64,000 nt of DNA from Ferdinandcohnia sp036965045 (GCF_036965045.1 NZ_JBALOV010000028.1:1-64000); one strand, 5' to 3'. Positions 53,139 through 62,868 are shown, numbered from the stretch's first letter. The notes: generated by a model not told the origin, from the letters alone. A program made the numbers and translations.

Positions 53139-53951
53139 TTACATTTTCTTCACAATTTGTTTAACAAGTGATAAAAAGTCTGCTTTTACTTTTTCTGTTG
53201 TTTCAATTACTTCATCATGGGTAAGTGGCTGGTCCAAAATGCCTGCTGCCATATTTGAGATACAGGATATACCAAGCACCTTTAGATTAGCATGACGGGC
53301 AACAATTACCTCCGGAACAGTTGACATTCCAACAGCGTCCCCGCCTAAAGTTCGAAGCATTTTAATTTCAGCAGGTGTTTCATACGATGGTCCCGTCATT
53401 CCAACATAAACACCTTCTTGTATTCCGATATTCAATTCATTGGCCACTTCTTTTGCAAGGATACGAAGTTCTTTTGTATATGCTTCTGACATATCTGGGA
53501 ACCTTGCTCCGAGTTTTGCATCATTGGGTCCAATCAGTGGGTTTTGACCGAAATTAAGATGGTCTGTAATAATCATTAAATCTCCTGGCTGAAATGATTC
53601 ATTCACCCCACCCGCGGCATTTGTAACAATTACCGTTGAGACACCAAGTTCTTTCATAACGCGTACAGGGAATGTAACCTTATCAAGGCTATATCCTTCA
53701 TAAAAGTGAAAGCGTCCCTGCATAGCGATAACTGATTTTCCTTCCAATGTACCAAATACAAGTTGCCCTGCGTGCCCTTCCACTGTTGACACTGGGAACT
53801 TTGGGATTTGATCATATGGCACTTTCGTTGGATTTTCAATTTCATCTGCCAAAACTCCCAGTCCAGAACCTAAAATCAAACCAATCTCAGGTACTGCTGG
53901 GCTTTTCTCTTTTAAAAATTGTGCTGCTTTTTCGATAATTGATTTTTCCAT
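53139..53951 (-). CDS. pupG: Purine-nucleoside phosphorylase
   Basis: 270 residues, PNP/MTAP type. LGSGLGVLAD, GRFHFYEG and TNAAGGVN form the phosphate and base pocket. Splits inosine and guanosine. Three bases after deoB. Confidence 0.95.
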   Translation of the reverse strand: MEKSIIEKAAQFLKEKSPAVPEIGLILGSGLGVLADEIENPTKVPYDQIPKFPVSTVEGHAGQLVFGTLEGKSVIAMQGRFHFYEGYSLDKVTFPVRVMKELGVSTVIVTNAAGGVNESFQPGDLMIITDHLNFGQNPLIGPNDAKLGARFPDMSEAYTKELRILAKEVANELNIGIQEGVYVGMTGPSYETPAEIKMLRTLGGDAVGMSTVPEVIVARHANLKVLGISCISNMAAGILDQPLTHDEVIETTEKVKADFLSLVKQIVKKM

Positions 53952-53953
53952 TT

Positions 53954-55147
53954 CTATCTTCCCCCATTTATCTCTGAAAGAAAACTCTTTCCATGTTTAG
54001 GCAATGTTACATTAAAATTATCCGCTACTGTTGCACCTATATCCGCAAACGTTGTTCGTAATGGTAGTTCCTTACCACCACCCATTTTTTTGTTATAAAC
54101 AAGTAATGGAACATATTCACGAGTATGATCTGTTCCAGGGTGAACAGGATCGTTCCCATGGTCTGCTGTAATGATTAATAAGTCATCATCCGTTAATTTT
54201 TCAAACACTTCAGGCAGACGTGCATCATACTCCTCAAGAGCATTACCATAGCCTTTTGGATCGCGGCGGTGTCCATATAAAGCATCAAAATCTACAAGAT
54301 TTAAAAAGCTTAAGCCCGTAAAGTTCATATTAAGAGTTTGAACTAATTTATCCATTCCATCCATATTTGACTTTGTACGCAGTGATTGTGTAACTCCTTC
54401 ACCATCATAGATATCTGAAATTTTTCCAATTGCAATCACATCAAAACCTTGATCACTTAATTCATTCATCACAGTACGCTCAAATGGCTTTAACGCATAG
54501 TCATGTCTGTTTGAAGTTCTTGTGAAATTACCAGGTTCCCCAACAAATGGGCGAGCAATGACACGTCCAACCATATACTTGTCATCAAGGGTCAGTTCAC
54601 GTGCAATTTCACAAATTTTATAAAGCTCATCTAAAGGTACAATTTCCTCATGTGCTGCGATTTGTAAAACCGAATCAGCAGATGTGTAGATAATTAATTT
54701 TCCTGTTTTCATATGCTCTTCGCCGAGTTCATCAATGATTTCAGTTCCGGATGCTGGCTTATTTCCTAAAACTCCTCGTCCAGTCCGTTTTTCAAGTTCA
54801 TCTAATAATTCCTTTGGAAACCCTTCTGGGAAAACTTGAAATGGTGTTTCGATATGTAAGCCCATGATTTCCCAATGTCCTGTCATCGTATCCTTACCAT
54901 TAGAAGCCTCTTGCATTTTTGTATAGTATGCAAGTGGTTGATTTTGAATCGGAATACCTTTAATCTCACGAATATTGCTTAAGCCAAGCTTCGCCATGTT
55001 TGGCATATGTAAGCCATTCATTTCTTCCGCTATATGTCCTAAAGTATTTGAACCCTCATCACCAAATTCTTTCGCATCTGGTGCTTCTCCAATTCCAACA
55101 GAATCCATAACAATTAGGAAAATTCGTTTATATGTATAAGTAGACAT
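53954..55147 (-). CDS. deoB: Phosphopentomutase
   Basis: 397 residues from the ATG after GGGAGG. Alkaline phosphatase superfamily metal motifs IVMDSVGIG, ITADHGNDP and TDHTREYVP. Interconverts ribose 1- and 5-phosphate and feeds products of the two phosphorylases into central metabolism. Confidence 0.96.
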   Translation of the reverse strand: MSTYTYKRIFLIVMDSVGIGEAPDAKEFGDEGSNTLGHIAEEMNGLHMPNMAKLGLSNIREIKGIPIQNQPLAYYTKMQEASNGKDTMTGHWEIMGLHIETPFQVFPEGFPKELLDELEKRTGRGVLGNKPASGTEIIDELGEEHMKTGKLIIYTSADSVLQIAAHEEIVPLDELYKICEIARELTLDDKYMVGRVIARPFVGEPGNFTRTSNRHDYALKPFERTVMNELSDQGFDVIAIGKISDIYDGEGVTQSLRTKSNMDGMDKLVQTLNMNFTGLSFLNLVDFDALYGHRRDPKGYGNALEEYDARLPEVFEKLTDDDLLIITADHGNDPVHPGTDHTREYVPLLVYNKKMGGGKELPLRTTFADIGATVADNFNVTLPKHGKSFLSEINGGR

Positions 55148-55315
55148 GTATTTTCCTCCCAAAGTATTCTTTGTTTACGTAAATCTATTTTCCCCTTCAA
55201 GTTGCAACTTACTCAATTTTTCACACTTGTTCAATCGTCAGAAGTCTGACATCTTTGAGTATAAGTGTCAGTGATTGTCTTTTCAAGTAGATTACAAGAG
55301 TTTTAGCAAAAAAAA

Positions 55316-55335
55316 GCCAGACATCATTGTCTAGC
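55316..55335 (-). terminator. Terminator of xerD
   Basis: GCTAGACA and TGTCTGGC arms with a T run on the minus strand, 17 bases after the xerD stop. Confidence 0.75.
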
Positions 55336-55351
55336 ATTCTCTTAATCAGTA

Positions 55352-56242
55352 TTAAGCACGAGGATGATAGTTTTTATAGACATCCTTCAAACGGGTTTTT
55401 GTGACATGCGTATATATTTGTGTTGTAGATATATCAGCATGACCAAGCATTTCTTGCACAGCTCGAAGATCAGCCCCATTTTCTAAAAGATGTGTTGCAA
55501 ATGAATGACGTAGAGTATGCGGGGTTAATTCCTTCTCGATTCGTGCATCTTTCGCGATTTTTTTTAAGTTCTTCCAGAAACCTTGTCGTGTCATACGATT
55601 CCCATGATGATTCACAAAAAAGGCGTCGGTTCTCTTTTGCTTCACTAGTTGACCGCGACCATAATCTAAATAAGCTTGCAAAGCCTTCGTCGCTACACTC
55701 CCAAGTGGAACGATGCGCTCCTTATTTCCTTTTCCGAGGCATCTGATAAATCCCATCGATAAGTGGATATCAGCTAGATTTAAGTTAATAAGCTCACTTA
55801 CACGAAGCCCTGTTGCATATAAGAGCTCAAGCATTGCTTTATCACGTATGCCAAGTGGTTTGTCCAATTTTGGTGCATCCAATAGTGCCTCTACCTCATT
55901 AATATTTAATACTTTCGGCAATGTCCGTTCTGCTTGTGGTGTTTCAATCTGTTCGGTTGGATCATGATCGGTAATTTTTTCACGAAACAAAAACTTATGA
56001 AACGAACGGATAGATGCTATATGTCTTGCTAAGGTTCTTGATGAATTTCCTTGTTCCTTTAGAGATTTTAAAAAATGGATGACTAGCAATCGGTTCACAT
56101 CATTAAAGGATGTAATGTTTTCAATCTTAGTCATATATTGATAGTATTTTTTAAGATCCCGTTCATAGGACTTCACCGTATTGGTAGCAAGTCTTCTTTC
56201 AACAACTAGGTAATGTAAATAATCTTTCAGTTGATCTTCCAC
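55352..56242 (-). CDS. xerD: Site-specific tyrosine recombinase XerD
   Basis: 296 residues. Catalytic Arg in TGLRVSEL, HTLRHSFATHLL, and LGHADISTTQIYTHV with the Tyr. With XerC it resolves chromosome dimers at dif. Host gene in its usual place (also named ripX); unrelated to the element's integrase. Confidence 0.95.
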   Translation of the reverse strand: MEDQLKDYLHYLVVERRLATNTVKSYERDLKKYYQYMTKIENITSFNDVNRLLVIHFLKSLKEQGNSSRTLARHIASIRSFHKFLFREKITDHDPTEQIETPQAERTLPKVLNINEVEALLDAPKLDKPLGIRDKAMLELLYATGLRVSELINLNLADIHLSMGFIRCLGKGNKERIVPLGSVATKALQAYLDYGRGQLVKQKRTDAFFVNHHGNRMTRQGFWKNLKKIAKDARIEKELTPHTLRHSFATHLLENGADLRAVQEMLGHADISTTQIYTHVTKTRLKDVYKNYHPRA

Positions 56243-56248
56243 TGGTCT

Positions 56249-56476
56249 CTACTCCCCATTTCGGTAAAAAAACAGTAATCTATCTAGAAGGCCTTCCTCC
56301 TTTTCTTCAATCATTGAGGTAGCCTTCACCGAGGAACCCTCTGGTTCATCATATTTGTGGTAATTTTGATATTCCTCATTAATCCATATAATACCATAGT
56401 AAAATAAAACCGTGCATCCAGTAAACAATACAAAAACCTTTAATGTGTCATATACAACTCGAAACCATTGTCTCAT
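56249..56476 (-). CDS. yqzK: YqzK-like membrane protein
   Basis: 75 residues, one membrane helix near residue 15-30 (VFVLFTGCTVLFYYGIIW) and a charged C-terminus. Size and place between xerD and fur match YqzK. Function unknown. Confidence 0.75.
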   Translation of the reverse strand: MRQWFRVVYDTLKVFVLFTGCTVLFYYGIIWINEEYQNYHKYDEPEGSSVKATSMIEEKEEGLLDRLLFFYRNGE

Positions 56477-56580
56477 TTAATAATCCTCCAAAACCATCGT
56501 TATTAGAAGATATGCCAAATTTACATGGTTTTATACACGAGTTTTGCGATTTCTTTCGATTCTATTAAATTATGAAAATG

Positions 56581-56610
56581 AAAAAACCCTTTTCTCGAAA
56601 GGAAAAGGGC
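56581..56610 (-). terminator. Terminator of fur
   Basis: GCCCTTTTCC and GAAAAGGGT arms followed by a T run on the minus strand. Confidence 0.85.
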
Positions 56611-56613
56611 AGT

Positions 56614-57084
56614 TTATTTAAGATGATCTGTTTCTTCTTTAACCTCTTTATCATGACAACGATGACAAATACCATGGAAAGTTAAACGATGGTCTTTAAT
56701 AATAAAATTCCAATTCTTTTCAACGATTTCTTCAACATCCTCAAGTAAGTCTTCCTGAATTTCGTCGACTGCACCACATTCGATACACACTAAGTGATGA
56801 TGGAAATGTGCTGCCCCTTCTTGGCGAAGGTCATATCTGGATACACCATCTCCAAAATTTATTTTATCAACGATCTTTAATTCGGTAAGTAATTCAAGGG
56901 TCCGATAAACAGTTGCTAAGCCGATTTCTGGCGACTTTTCTTTTACAAGGAGGTAGACATCTTCGGCACTTAAGTGATCCTCTTCATGTTCAAGCAGTAC
57001 CCGAACGGTCGCCTCACGCTGTGGTGTAAGCTTATAACTAGACGAATGCAACTGTTTTTTTATACGATCAATCCGATTTTCCAT
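56614..57084 (-). CDS. fur: Ferric uptake regulator
   Basis: 156 residues from the ATG after GGAGGG; the longer frame carries 37 unlikely residues. DNA-binding HTH (YKLTPQREATVRVLLE), metal site HHHLVCIECG, and CHRCHDKE. Represses iron-uptake genes when Fe(II) is bound. A PerR-box-like site lies upstream. Confidence 0.96.
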   Translation of the reverse strand: MENRIDRIKKQLHSSSYKLTPQREATVRVLLEHEEDHLSAEDVYLLVKEKSPEIGLATVYRTLELLTELKIVDKINFGDGVSRYDLRQEGAAHFHHHLVCIECGAVDEIQEDLLEDVEEIVEKNWNFIIKDHRLTFHGICHRCHDKEVKEETDHLK

Positions 57085-57146
57085 GTAAAACTTTCCCTCC
57101 CTCGCCGTTACCTCATTATTATAACAGAAGAAGGGGCACTGTCCAA

Positions 57147-57161
57147 ATAAAATAATTATAA
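57147..57161 (-). promoter_or_regulatory. PerR-box-like site upstream of fur
   Basis: TTATAATTATTTTAT matches 13 of 15 positions of the PerR consensus TTATAATNATTATAA. In B. subtilis fur is PerR regulated. 63 bases above the start codon. Confidence 0.6.
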
Positions 57162-57198
57162 ACAAGAGTAAACAATTCTTATTATTTAATAACAATTC

Positions 57199-57846
57199 TT
57201 ATTTATTTACTACATCAATTATTTCCTTCATTAGAACGGGAGAAGCAAATGCCTCTATAGCTGAAGCCATTAAAATCACGAAACTTACAGCAACCATTAA
57301 CAGCGAATAGCGAGTCAATAACTGTAAAATGGGCTCGTTCATACGCTTCATAAATTGCTGACGAATCATTTTCAATGAGAATGCGACAGCAACTGTACCG
57401 ACGATGATGAAAGTCGGAATGATGAGTAGATTTTGAGGCAGTACGGAAACAAATGATAAAAGAAACCCGCTCCAGCCCATTTGATTGACGAGAAAACCAA
57501 CTGTAAATCCGACGACTACCCCTTTTAGGAATAACAAAATTAAGATGATCGGCAGCCCGATGATGGAGATTCCTAATATCCACATGAGACCGACATATTT
57601 CAGATTGTGAAGGATGCTTTGTTTGAACATATCAGTTGAATTGGCATAGGTGCCCTCAGCCACCTCTCCGAAAAATCGACTTAAATAGAAAAAGAGATCG
57701 TCTTTTTGACTGGGATTAAGGCTGTTTACAACGATTGCTCCGAAGATAACACCCATTAAGAATAGGACAGAAATAAATATATATATGGATGAATGTTCAC
57801 GAAAATGGTTAACTATAATTGTTTTATATGGCGGTTGCTTTCTCAT
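57199..57846 (-). CDS. spoIIM: Stage II sporulation protein M
   Basis: 215 residues, five membrane helices (for example ILILLFLKGVVVGFTVGFLV). Part of the DMP complex with SpoIID and SpoIIP that drives engulfment. Length equals B. subtilis SpoIIM. Confidence 0.93.
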   Translation of the reverse strand: MRKQPPYKTIIVNHFREHSSIYIFISVLFLMGVIFGAIVVNSLNPSQKDDLFFYLSRFFGEVAEGTYANSTDMFKQSILHNLKYVGLMWILGISIIGLPIILILLFLKGVVVGFTVGFLVNQMGWSGFLLSFVSVLPQNLLIIPTFIIVGTVAVAFSLKMIRQQFMKRMNEPILQLLTRYSLLMVAVSFVILMASAIEAFASPVLMKEIIDVVNK

Positions 57847-57940
57847 CTATCGTTCCTCCTATCAATCTTCTAGTAGATTCTATGAGGACAAATAGAATTC
57901 TATGACAACTTGCCAAAACTATTTCTAGTGATTTGGAAAA

Positions 57941-58056
57941 GCGCAAGGCGCCCGTCTATCGGCGACAAGCATAAGACAAGCGCTGACAGAAGGCGCTTTT
58001 TGCCTTCCGAAGCGATTGGCTAGACCAGAGAGCCGATGGCGCCTGGAGCTAGACAT
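57941..58056. repeat. Dispersed repeat element, copy 2
   Basis: Same arrangement as 50403-50520: GCGCAAGGCGCC start, CGACAAGCATAAGAC, central hairpin GAAGGC/GCCTTC, and GGCGCCTGGAGCTAGACAT end. The hairpin sequence differs from copy 1 while pairing is kept. Confidence 0.7.
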
Positions 58057-58095
58057 CGAAAACTTCGAAAAAAATCTTATACTATTTTATCTTCA

Positions 58096-58125
58096 AAAAA
58101 AAGAGACTCTTTTTATTGAGAGTCT
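58096..58125 (-). terminator. Terminator of the EndoQ-like gene
   Basis: AGACTCT and AGAGTCT arms plus T run, overlapping the last codons. Confidence 0.75.
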
Positions 58126-59282
58126 ACTTTTCCATATTTTCCGCCGCCCCCTGACTTTAACCGGAGTTTTCCTTGTCGTGCTCGGATAATAATGTCGACG
58201 ATTGAGCCTTTCACCACATGTCTTAGTTCTTCTTCAGGTATTTCATGTAGAATTGCCATTTCTGTTTTAAAATAATCCCTTAATTTTTGTAAGGTTTTCG
58301 GCCCTAACCCGGGAATAAATTCAAGTGGAACTTGATGCACATATGGCGGCCGATTTGGATTTGCTTCATCCGTAGTTTTTAATTCCTGAAGCCGGTCAAA
58401 AACACCTTTTACAAACTTTGAATGCCCGCAGCTTGGACAAACCTCTTGCGCAACATCCTCGATAATTGTTAAACATTTCTCACAGGTTGTTTTATGATAT
58501 TTTCCTAACAGAGGATCTAGCCCGTAATTTGCAACAACTTCTCTACCATCTTTTTGGTGGAGTGCCAGCCTTAGCTCCTCAAAGGTAGGCTCTTGCATTT
58601 TGATAATTTGATATTCCCTGGCAATTTTCGGAAGGGAATGTGCATCTGAATTTGATACAAAAGTATAGGAATGCAATTCTTTAATTTGGTCGGCCATATT
58701 GGTATTCGAACTCAATCCAAGCTCAATTGCGTCAATTAAATCTTCATCAAACACTTCAGTTAATGATTGTTTTACCCCGCGCCCATACATGCTTTTGTAT
58801 GGAGTGAAGACATGTGCAGGGATAAAAATACCAGATAACTCTTTAACCTTTCTTTGGAGCTCCCTGCCACTCACATAAATTCTTTGTGAACTCAATGTAA
58901 TATTCTTCATTCGTTCGGAGAGCCAATTCGAGAAAAGCCTCATTTTTTCAATTGTAGGTATAAAAGCAAGGACATGGATAGGGCCTTTGCAGGTTTCATC
59001 ATAGATTTCAAGCTCTGACCCGATTAAGAGGGTCACATTTTTAAATCGTAATCCACCCTCTTGATATGGATATACTTCACCAATTCTAATTAACGCCTCG
59101 AGTTCTTCAATGACTTCTGGAACATGACAATCAATTACACCAATCATGTCCATCCCTTTAATTTCAGTGGACTCCTGCAGGATATTACCAATTGTAAGAG
59201 ATTTTGCTCCTGTAATTTTTACCGGTCTGCCTGAATTCGTTCTGCCGATATGGATATGGAGGTCAACATAGTAATTGTTCAT
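58113..59282 (-). CDS. Endonuclease Q-like PHP-domain protein (YqxK)
   Basis: 389 residues. PHP-domain metal motifs: YYVDLHIHIGR, VIDCHVPEV, FVSNSDAHSLPK. A four-Cys zinc ribbon (CEKCLTIIEDVAQEVCPSCG) and a helix-hairpin-helix (EFIPGLGPKTLQKLRD) follow. This matches EndoQ, which cuts beside deaminated bases. Seven bases after the nudF stop, so co-transcribed. Confidence 0.85.
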   Translation of the reverse strand: MNNYYVDLHIHIGRTNSGRPVKITGAKSLTIGNILQESTEIKGMDMIGVIDCHVPEVIEELEALIRIGEVYPYQEGGLRFKNVTLLIGSELEIYDETCKGPIHVLAFIPTIEKMRLFSNWLSERMKNITLSSQRIYVSGRELQRKVKELSGIFIPAHVFTPYKSMYGRGVKQSLTEVFDEDLIDAIELGLSSNTNMADQIKELHSYTFVSNSDAHSLPKIAREYQIIKMQEPTFEELRLALHQKDGREVVANYGLDPLLGKYHKTTCEKCLTIIEDVAQEVCPSCGHSKFVKGVFDRLQELKTTDEANPNRPPYVHQVPLEFIPGLGPKTLQKLRDYFKTEMAILHEIPEEELRHVVKGSIVDIIIRARQGKLRLKSGGGGKYGKVDSQ

Positions 59283-59288
59283 TTTGGC

Positions 59289-59843
59289 TTATTCTCCCAA
59301 TGCTTGCTGTAATTGTAAATACTGAACTGCATATGCCGTTTTTGCATCATAAATTTTCTTTTCTTTTATCAAATCAAGTGCTTCATCCAAAGTAACTTCA
59401 ACCAAGTCGACAAATTCATCTTCATCTAAGCCAGCAGGGTTTTCAATTTTCTTTAACCCTTTTGCTATAAATAGATGAACCAATTCGTCTGCAAAGCCTG
59501 GTGATGTATAAAAAGAAATGAGTGGCGTTAATGTCTCACAATCATAACCAGTTTCTTCTTCAAGTTCTCGTTTTGCAGTTGCCTCCGGTAACTCACCTTG
59601 TTCAAGCTTTCCTGCCGGAATCTCAACGATTATCTTCTCTAAAGCTTTGCGATACTGCTGCACCATTATTATCTTATGATCGTCCGTTAATGCAAGTATA
59701 GCGACAGCTCCAGGATGCTTGATAAGTTCTCGTTTACTCGTATGTCCATTTGGTAACTCTACCTCTTCAATATGCAAGTCGATAATCTTTCCTTCATAAA
59801 GGACTTCCCTACTAATTGTCTTTTCTCGTAAATGATCCATCAT
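59289..59843 (-). CDS. nudF: ADP-ribose pyrophosphatase (Nudix)
   Basis: 184 residues with the Nudix box (GKLEQGE, ending RELEEETGYD). Hydrolyses ADP-ribose to AMP and ribose 5-phosphate. Close to B. subtilis NudF (YqkG) in length and place. Confidence 0.92.
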   Translation of the reverse strand: MMDHLREKTISREVLYEGKIIDLHIEEVELPNGHTSKRELIKHPGAVAILALTDDHKIIMVQQYRKALEKIIVEIPAGKLEQGELPEATAKRELEEETGYDCETLTPLISFYTSPGFADELVHLFIAKGLKKIENPAGLDEDEFVDLVEVTLDEALDLIKEKKIYDAKTAYAVQYLQLQQALGE

Positions 59844-59924
59844 TGCCAGCTCCTTGTTCTACTAAATATATGTACTTCATACATTTTAGCATAGTTCTTT
59901 TTGTATTTTAAAAGGAGGTTCGCA

Positions 59925-60068
59925 ATGAAAATAGTGATTGGAGAGAATCGGGTAGCATTAGTCGGAAAGGCCTGGGAAATTCGTGCAAAATTAAAGGAAT
60001 ATAGCCGTTCTTTTCAAACTGTCCAAGAATGGATCAATCAAGGAAAGCTGGAACAGGAGAAAAAATAA
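59925..60068 (+). CDS. mciZ: MciZ, mother cell inhibitor of FtsZ
   Basis: 47 residues, ATG after AAAGGAGG. The core VGKAWEIRAKLKEY is nearly the B. subtilis MciZ sequence, and the place beside nudF agrees. It binds the end of FtsZ filaments and stops ring formation in the mother cell. CATACATT at 59878 fits a sigma E -10 box; the -35 is weak. Here the C-terminus is longer by a Lys/Glu tail. Confidence 0.93.
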   Translation: MKIVIGENRVALVGKAWEIRAKLKEYSRSFQTVQEWINQGKLEQEKK

Positions 60069-60165
60069 ACCTACCTGACTACTCCCTTCAAATTATTTGT
60101 AGTTCGATAATGAAACAGATAAACTATGACTAGATGCTAAAAATTCAAAATTTGGAGGGGATCGG

Positions 60166-61089
60166 ATGGATAAAAGAAGAATCGGTTCTTCTGATTTAGT
60201 CGTGAGTAAAATTGGACTTGGCTGTATGTCCATTGGTACCGATGAAAAAAAAGCATTACAAATCATTGATGCTGCTATAGATTTAGGGATTAATTATTTT
60301 GATACCGCGGATTTATATGATCAAGGTCTCAATGAAGAATTCGTTGGAAAAGCCTTAAAATCTAAAAGACAAGATATTATTTTAGCCACTAAAGTTGGAA
60401 ACCGTTTTGAAAAAGGGAAAGAAGGATGGTCCTGGGACCCATCCAAAAAATACATAAAGTCTGCTGTAAAGGATAGTCTCATACGCTTACAAACCGATTA
60501 TATTGATCTTTACCAACTCCATGGTGGAACTATTGAAGATAATATTGATGAAAGTATTGAAGCGTTCGAGGAATTAAAAGAAGAAGGCGTCATTCGTTAT
60601 TATGGAATCTCCTCAATCCGTCCAAATGTGATACGAGAATTTGTTAAGAAATCATCGATCGTAAGTGTGATGATGCAATACAGCATTTTAGATCGACGTC
60701 CTGAGGAGGAGATGCTTTCCTTTTTACACGAACACGAAGTTAGTGTCGTTGCACGTGGACCGATCGCAAAAGGATTACTGACCGATCGACCAATTCAAGT
60801 CGCTAGTCAAAGTATGAAACAAAATGGATATCTTGATTATTCTTACGAAGAACTTACTGATGTAATTGCTAACATAAAGTCACAACTAGCGGGTAATCGA
60901 CCATTAACAGAAATCGCTTTGCAATATTGTTTATACGAGGATGCAGTTGCTTCCGTCGTAACAGGTGCTAGTTCCACCCGACAAATTGAAAAAAATGTTG
61001 AAGCTGCAAATGCAATATCTTTAACAGATGAAGAGGTACAGAAAATTAGAGAACTTACGAAGGCATCTGTTTACAAGCAACATAGGTGA
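60166..61089 (+). CDS. Aldo/keto reductase
   Basis: 307 residues, ATG after GGAGGGG. Catalytic motifs NYFDTADLYDQG (Asp, Tyr), ATKVGNR (Lys) and YQLHGG (His). An NADPH-dependent oxidoreductase, likely general detoxification; substrate unknown. Confidence 0.9.
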   Translation: MDKRRIGSSDLVVSKIGLGCMSIGTDEKKALQIIDAAIDLGINYFDTADLYDQGLNEEFVGKALKSKRQDIILATKVGNRFEKGKEGWSWDPSKKYIKSAVKDSLIRLQTDYIDLYQLHGGTIEDNIDESIEAFEELKEEGVIRYYGISSIRPNVIREFVKKSSIVSVMMQYSILDRRPEEEMLSFLHEHEVSVVARGPIAKGLLTDRPIQVASQSMKQNGYLDYSYEELTDVIANIKSQLAGNRPLTEIALQYCLYEDAVASVVTGASSTRQIEKNVEAANAISLTDEEVQKIRELTKASVYKQHR

Positions 61090-61123
61090 TTTCTACTACT
61101 TCATCAAATTTTTTCGAACAAGA

Positions 61124-61147
61124 AACCCCACAGCAACCTGTGGGGTT
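61124..61147 (+). terminator. Terminator of aldo/keto reductase
   Basis: AACCCCACAG and CTGTGGGGTT arms between convergent genes. Confidence 0.8.
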
Positions 61148-61161
61148 ATAGGGTTATACTA

Positions 61162-61410
61162 TTATTTAAAATCTGACCATTTAAGGTTACTCTCTTTCAA
61201 CAGCTCCTCAAATGACTTATTTTTTTCTCGTTGTCTTCGTTCTTTTCTTTGTTTTTCAAGTTCTTCTTCCTGTTTCTTTTGCTCTTGGGCCTTTAACATC
61301 TGTTGTGTATTTTTTAGCTTTGAAACAATATCGTCATTTAGTAAATCACCGAGACTTAGCTTCTCATCTTTTTGCTTTTTAACAGATGGCTTATGTTTCT
61401 TTTTAGCCAT
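61162..61410 (-). CDS. DUF3886-type protein (YqkE-like)
   Basis: 82 residues from the ATG after GGAGGG; MAKKKHKPSVKKQKDEKLSL, then a Lys/Glu-rich coiled coil and the conserved end SNLKWSDFK. Matches B. subtilis YqkE in type and size. Function unknown. Confidence 0.75.
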   Translation of the reverse strand: MAKKKHKPSVKKQKDEKLSLGDLLNDDIVSKLKNTQQMLKAQEQKKQEEELEKQRKERRQREKNKSFEELLKESNLKWSDFK

Positions 61411-61450
61411 ATTATTCCCTCCATACATCAGCCATTTGATTATTATTATA

Positions 61451-61485
61451 GCAAAAAAAGCGAATAACCGCTTGGAGGTTACTCG
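61451..61485 (-). terminator. Terminator of scoB
   Basis: GCGAGTAACC and GGTTATTCGC arms, then seven T on the minus strand. Confidence 0.9.
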
Positions 61486-61495
61486 CAATAATTGA

Positions 61496-62152
61496 TTAAT
61501 ACGCTTCTAGTAAGACGTCTTCATCAATAATAAGCTTTGGCTCAGTAGAAGCTATTATATCTTCCACGGAAAATCCTTTCGCAACCTCTACTAATCTTAA
61601 ACCATTCTCAGTTACATCGATTACAGCACGGTCGGTAATGATTCGATTTACGACCCCTTTTCCAGTTAAAGGAAGGGTACATCTTGTTAAGATTTTCGCT
61701 TCCCCTTTTTTATTCACATGATCCATAATAACAATGACTTTCCTGGCACCATGAACCAGATCCATCGCCCCGCCCATTCCCTTTATCATTTTCCCAGGGA
61801 TCATCCAATTTGCAAGGTCACCCGTCTCTGAAACTTCCATTCCCCCAAGAATTGCGATATTGATATGTCCACCGCGAATCATTGCAAAAGATTCTGCGCT
61901 GTCAAAATATGCTGCTCCTGGAATCGCTGTAACGGTCTCTTTTCCGGCATTGATTAAATCTGGATCAACATCTGCTTCAGTTGGATACGGACCTATTCCT
62001 AGCAAGCCATTCTCTGATTGGAGAACAACTTGTTTATTAGAAGATATATAATTTGCAACAAGGGTGGGCATTCCAATTCCAAGATTAACATAAAAGCCAT
62101 TCTCAATTTCCTTTTCAGCCCTTTTTGCTATCTTTTCACGTGTATTTGTCAT
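61496..62152 (-). CDS. scoB: 3-oxoacid CoA-transferase subunit B
   Basis: 218 residues. The catalytic Glu lies in SENGLLGIGPYP; GAMDLVHGA is conserved. With the A subunit it transfers CoA from succinyl-CoA to acetoacetate. Confidence 0.93.
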   Translation of the reverse strand: MTNTREKIAKRAEKEIENGFYVNLGIGMPTLVANYISSNKQVVLQSENGLLGIGPYPTEADVDPDLINAGKETVTAIPGAAYFDSAESFAMIRGGHINIAILGGMEVSETGDLANWMIPGKMIKGMGGAMDLVHGARKVIVIMDHVNKKGEAKILTRCTLPLTGKGVVNRIITDRAVIDVTENGLRLVEVAKGFSVEDIIASTEPKLIIDEDVLLEAY

Positions 62153-62166
62153 CGCCTTCTCCCTTC

Positions 62167-62856
62167 TTACTTTGATAATGTTAATCGTTCAATTCGCTTC
62201 TTTTGTTCACCCACAATTAATCCTTGAACATAGATACTTGGTGTGTGAATCAAATTTGGATCAAGGTCGCCAATTTCATAGAGCTGTTCAACCTCTGCAA
62301 TCGTGACCTTTCCTGCAGCAGCAATCATCGGGTTAAAGTTACGTGCCGTCTTGTTATAGATTAAATTTCCCATCTTATCGGCCTTTTCCGCACGAACCAA
62401 ACTGAAATCAGCCACAAATGCTTCTTCTAGCACATACTCCTTGCCATTAAATACACGGGTTTCCTTTCCTTCGGCAATTGGGGTTCCGACTCCTGCTGGT
62501 GTAAAAAATGCTGGAATCCCCGCCCCACCGGCTCTAATTTTTTCCGCCAAAGTGCCCTGGGGAACAAGTTCAACCTCTAGTTCCCCTGACAAGGCTTGCC
62601 GTTCAAATTCCTTGTTCTCCCCGACATACGATCCAATCATTTTTGAAATTTGTTTGTTTTGTAAAAGTAAACCAAGTCCCCAATCATCAACGCCACAGTT
62701 GTTTGAAATAACGGTCAGATCCTTCACGCCAGACTCAGCCAAAGCGAAAATTAAATTTTCTGGGATACCACATAAACCAAATCCGCCAACCATAATCGTA
62801 GAGCCGTCTTTGACTTCCTTTATCGCTTCCTGAAAAGAGGAATATATTGGTTTCAT
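62167..62856 (-). CDS. scoA: 3-oxoacid CoA-transferase subunit A
   Basis: 229 residues; GGFGLCGIPENLI and the glycine-rich GVGTPIAEGK are typical. Next to its B subunit and downstream of a thiolase, making a ketone-body or short-chain acid operon. Confidence 0.93.
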   Translation of the reverse strand: MKPIYSSFQEAIKEVKDGSTIMVGGFGLCGIPENLIFALAESGVKDLTVISNNCGVDDWGLGLLLQNKQISKMIGSYVGENKEFERQALSGELEVELVPQGTLAEKIRAGGAGIPAFFTPAGVGTPIAEGKETRVFNGKEYVLEEAFVADFSLVRAEKADKMGNLIYNKTARNFNPMIAAAGKVTIAEVEQLYEIGDLDPNLIHTPSIYVQGLIVGEQKKRIERLTLSK

Positions 62857-62868
62857 TTACACACCCCG

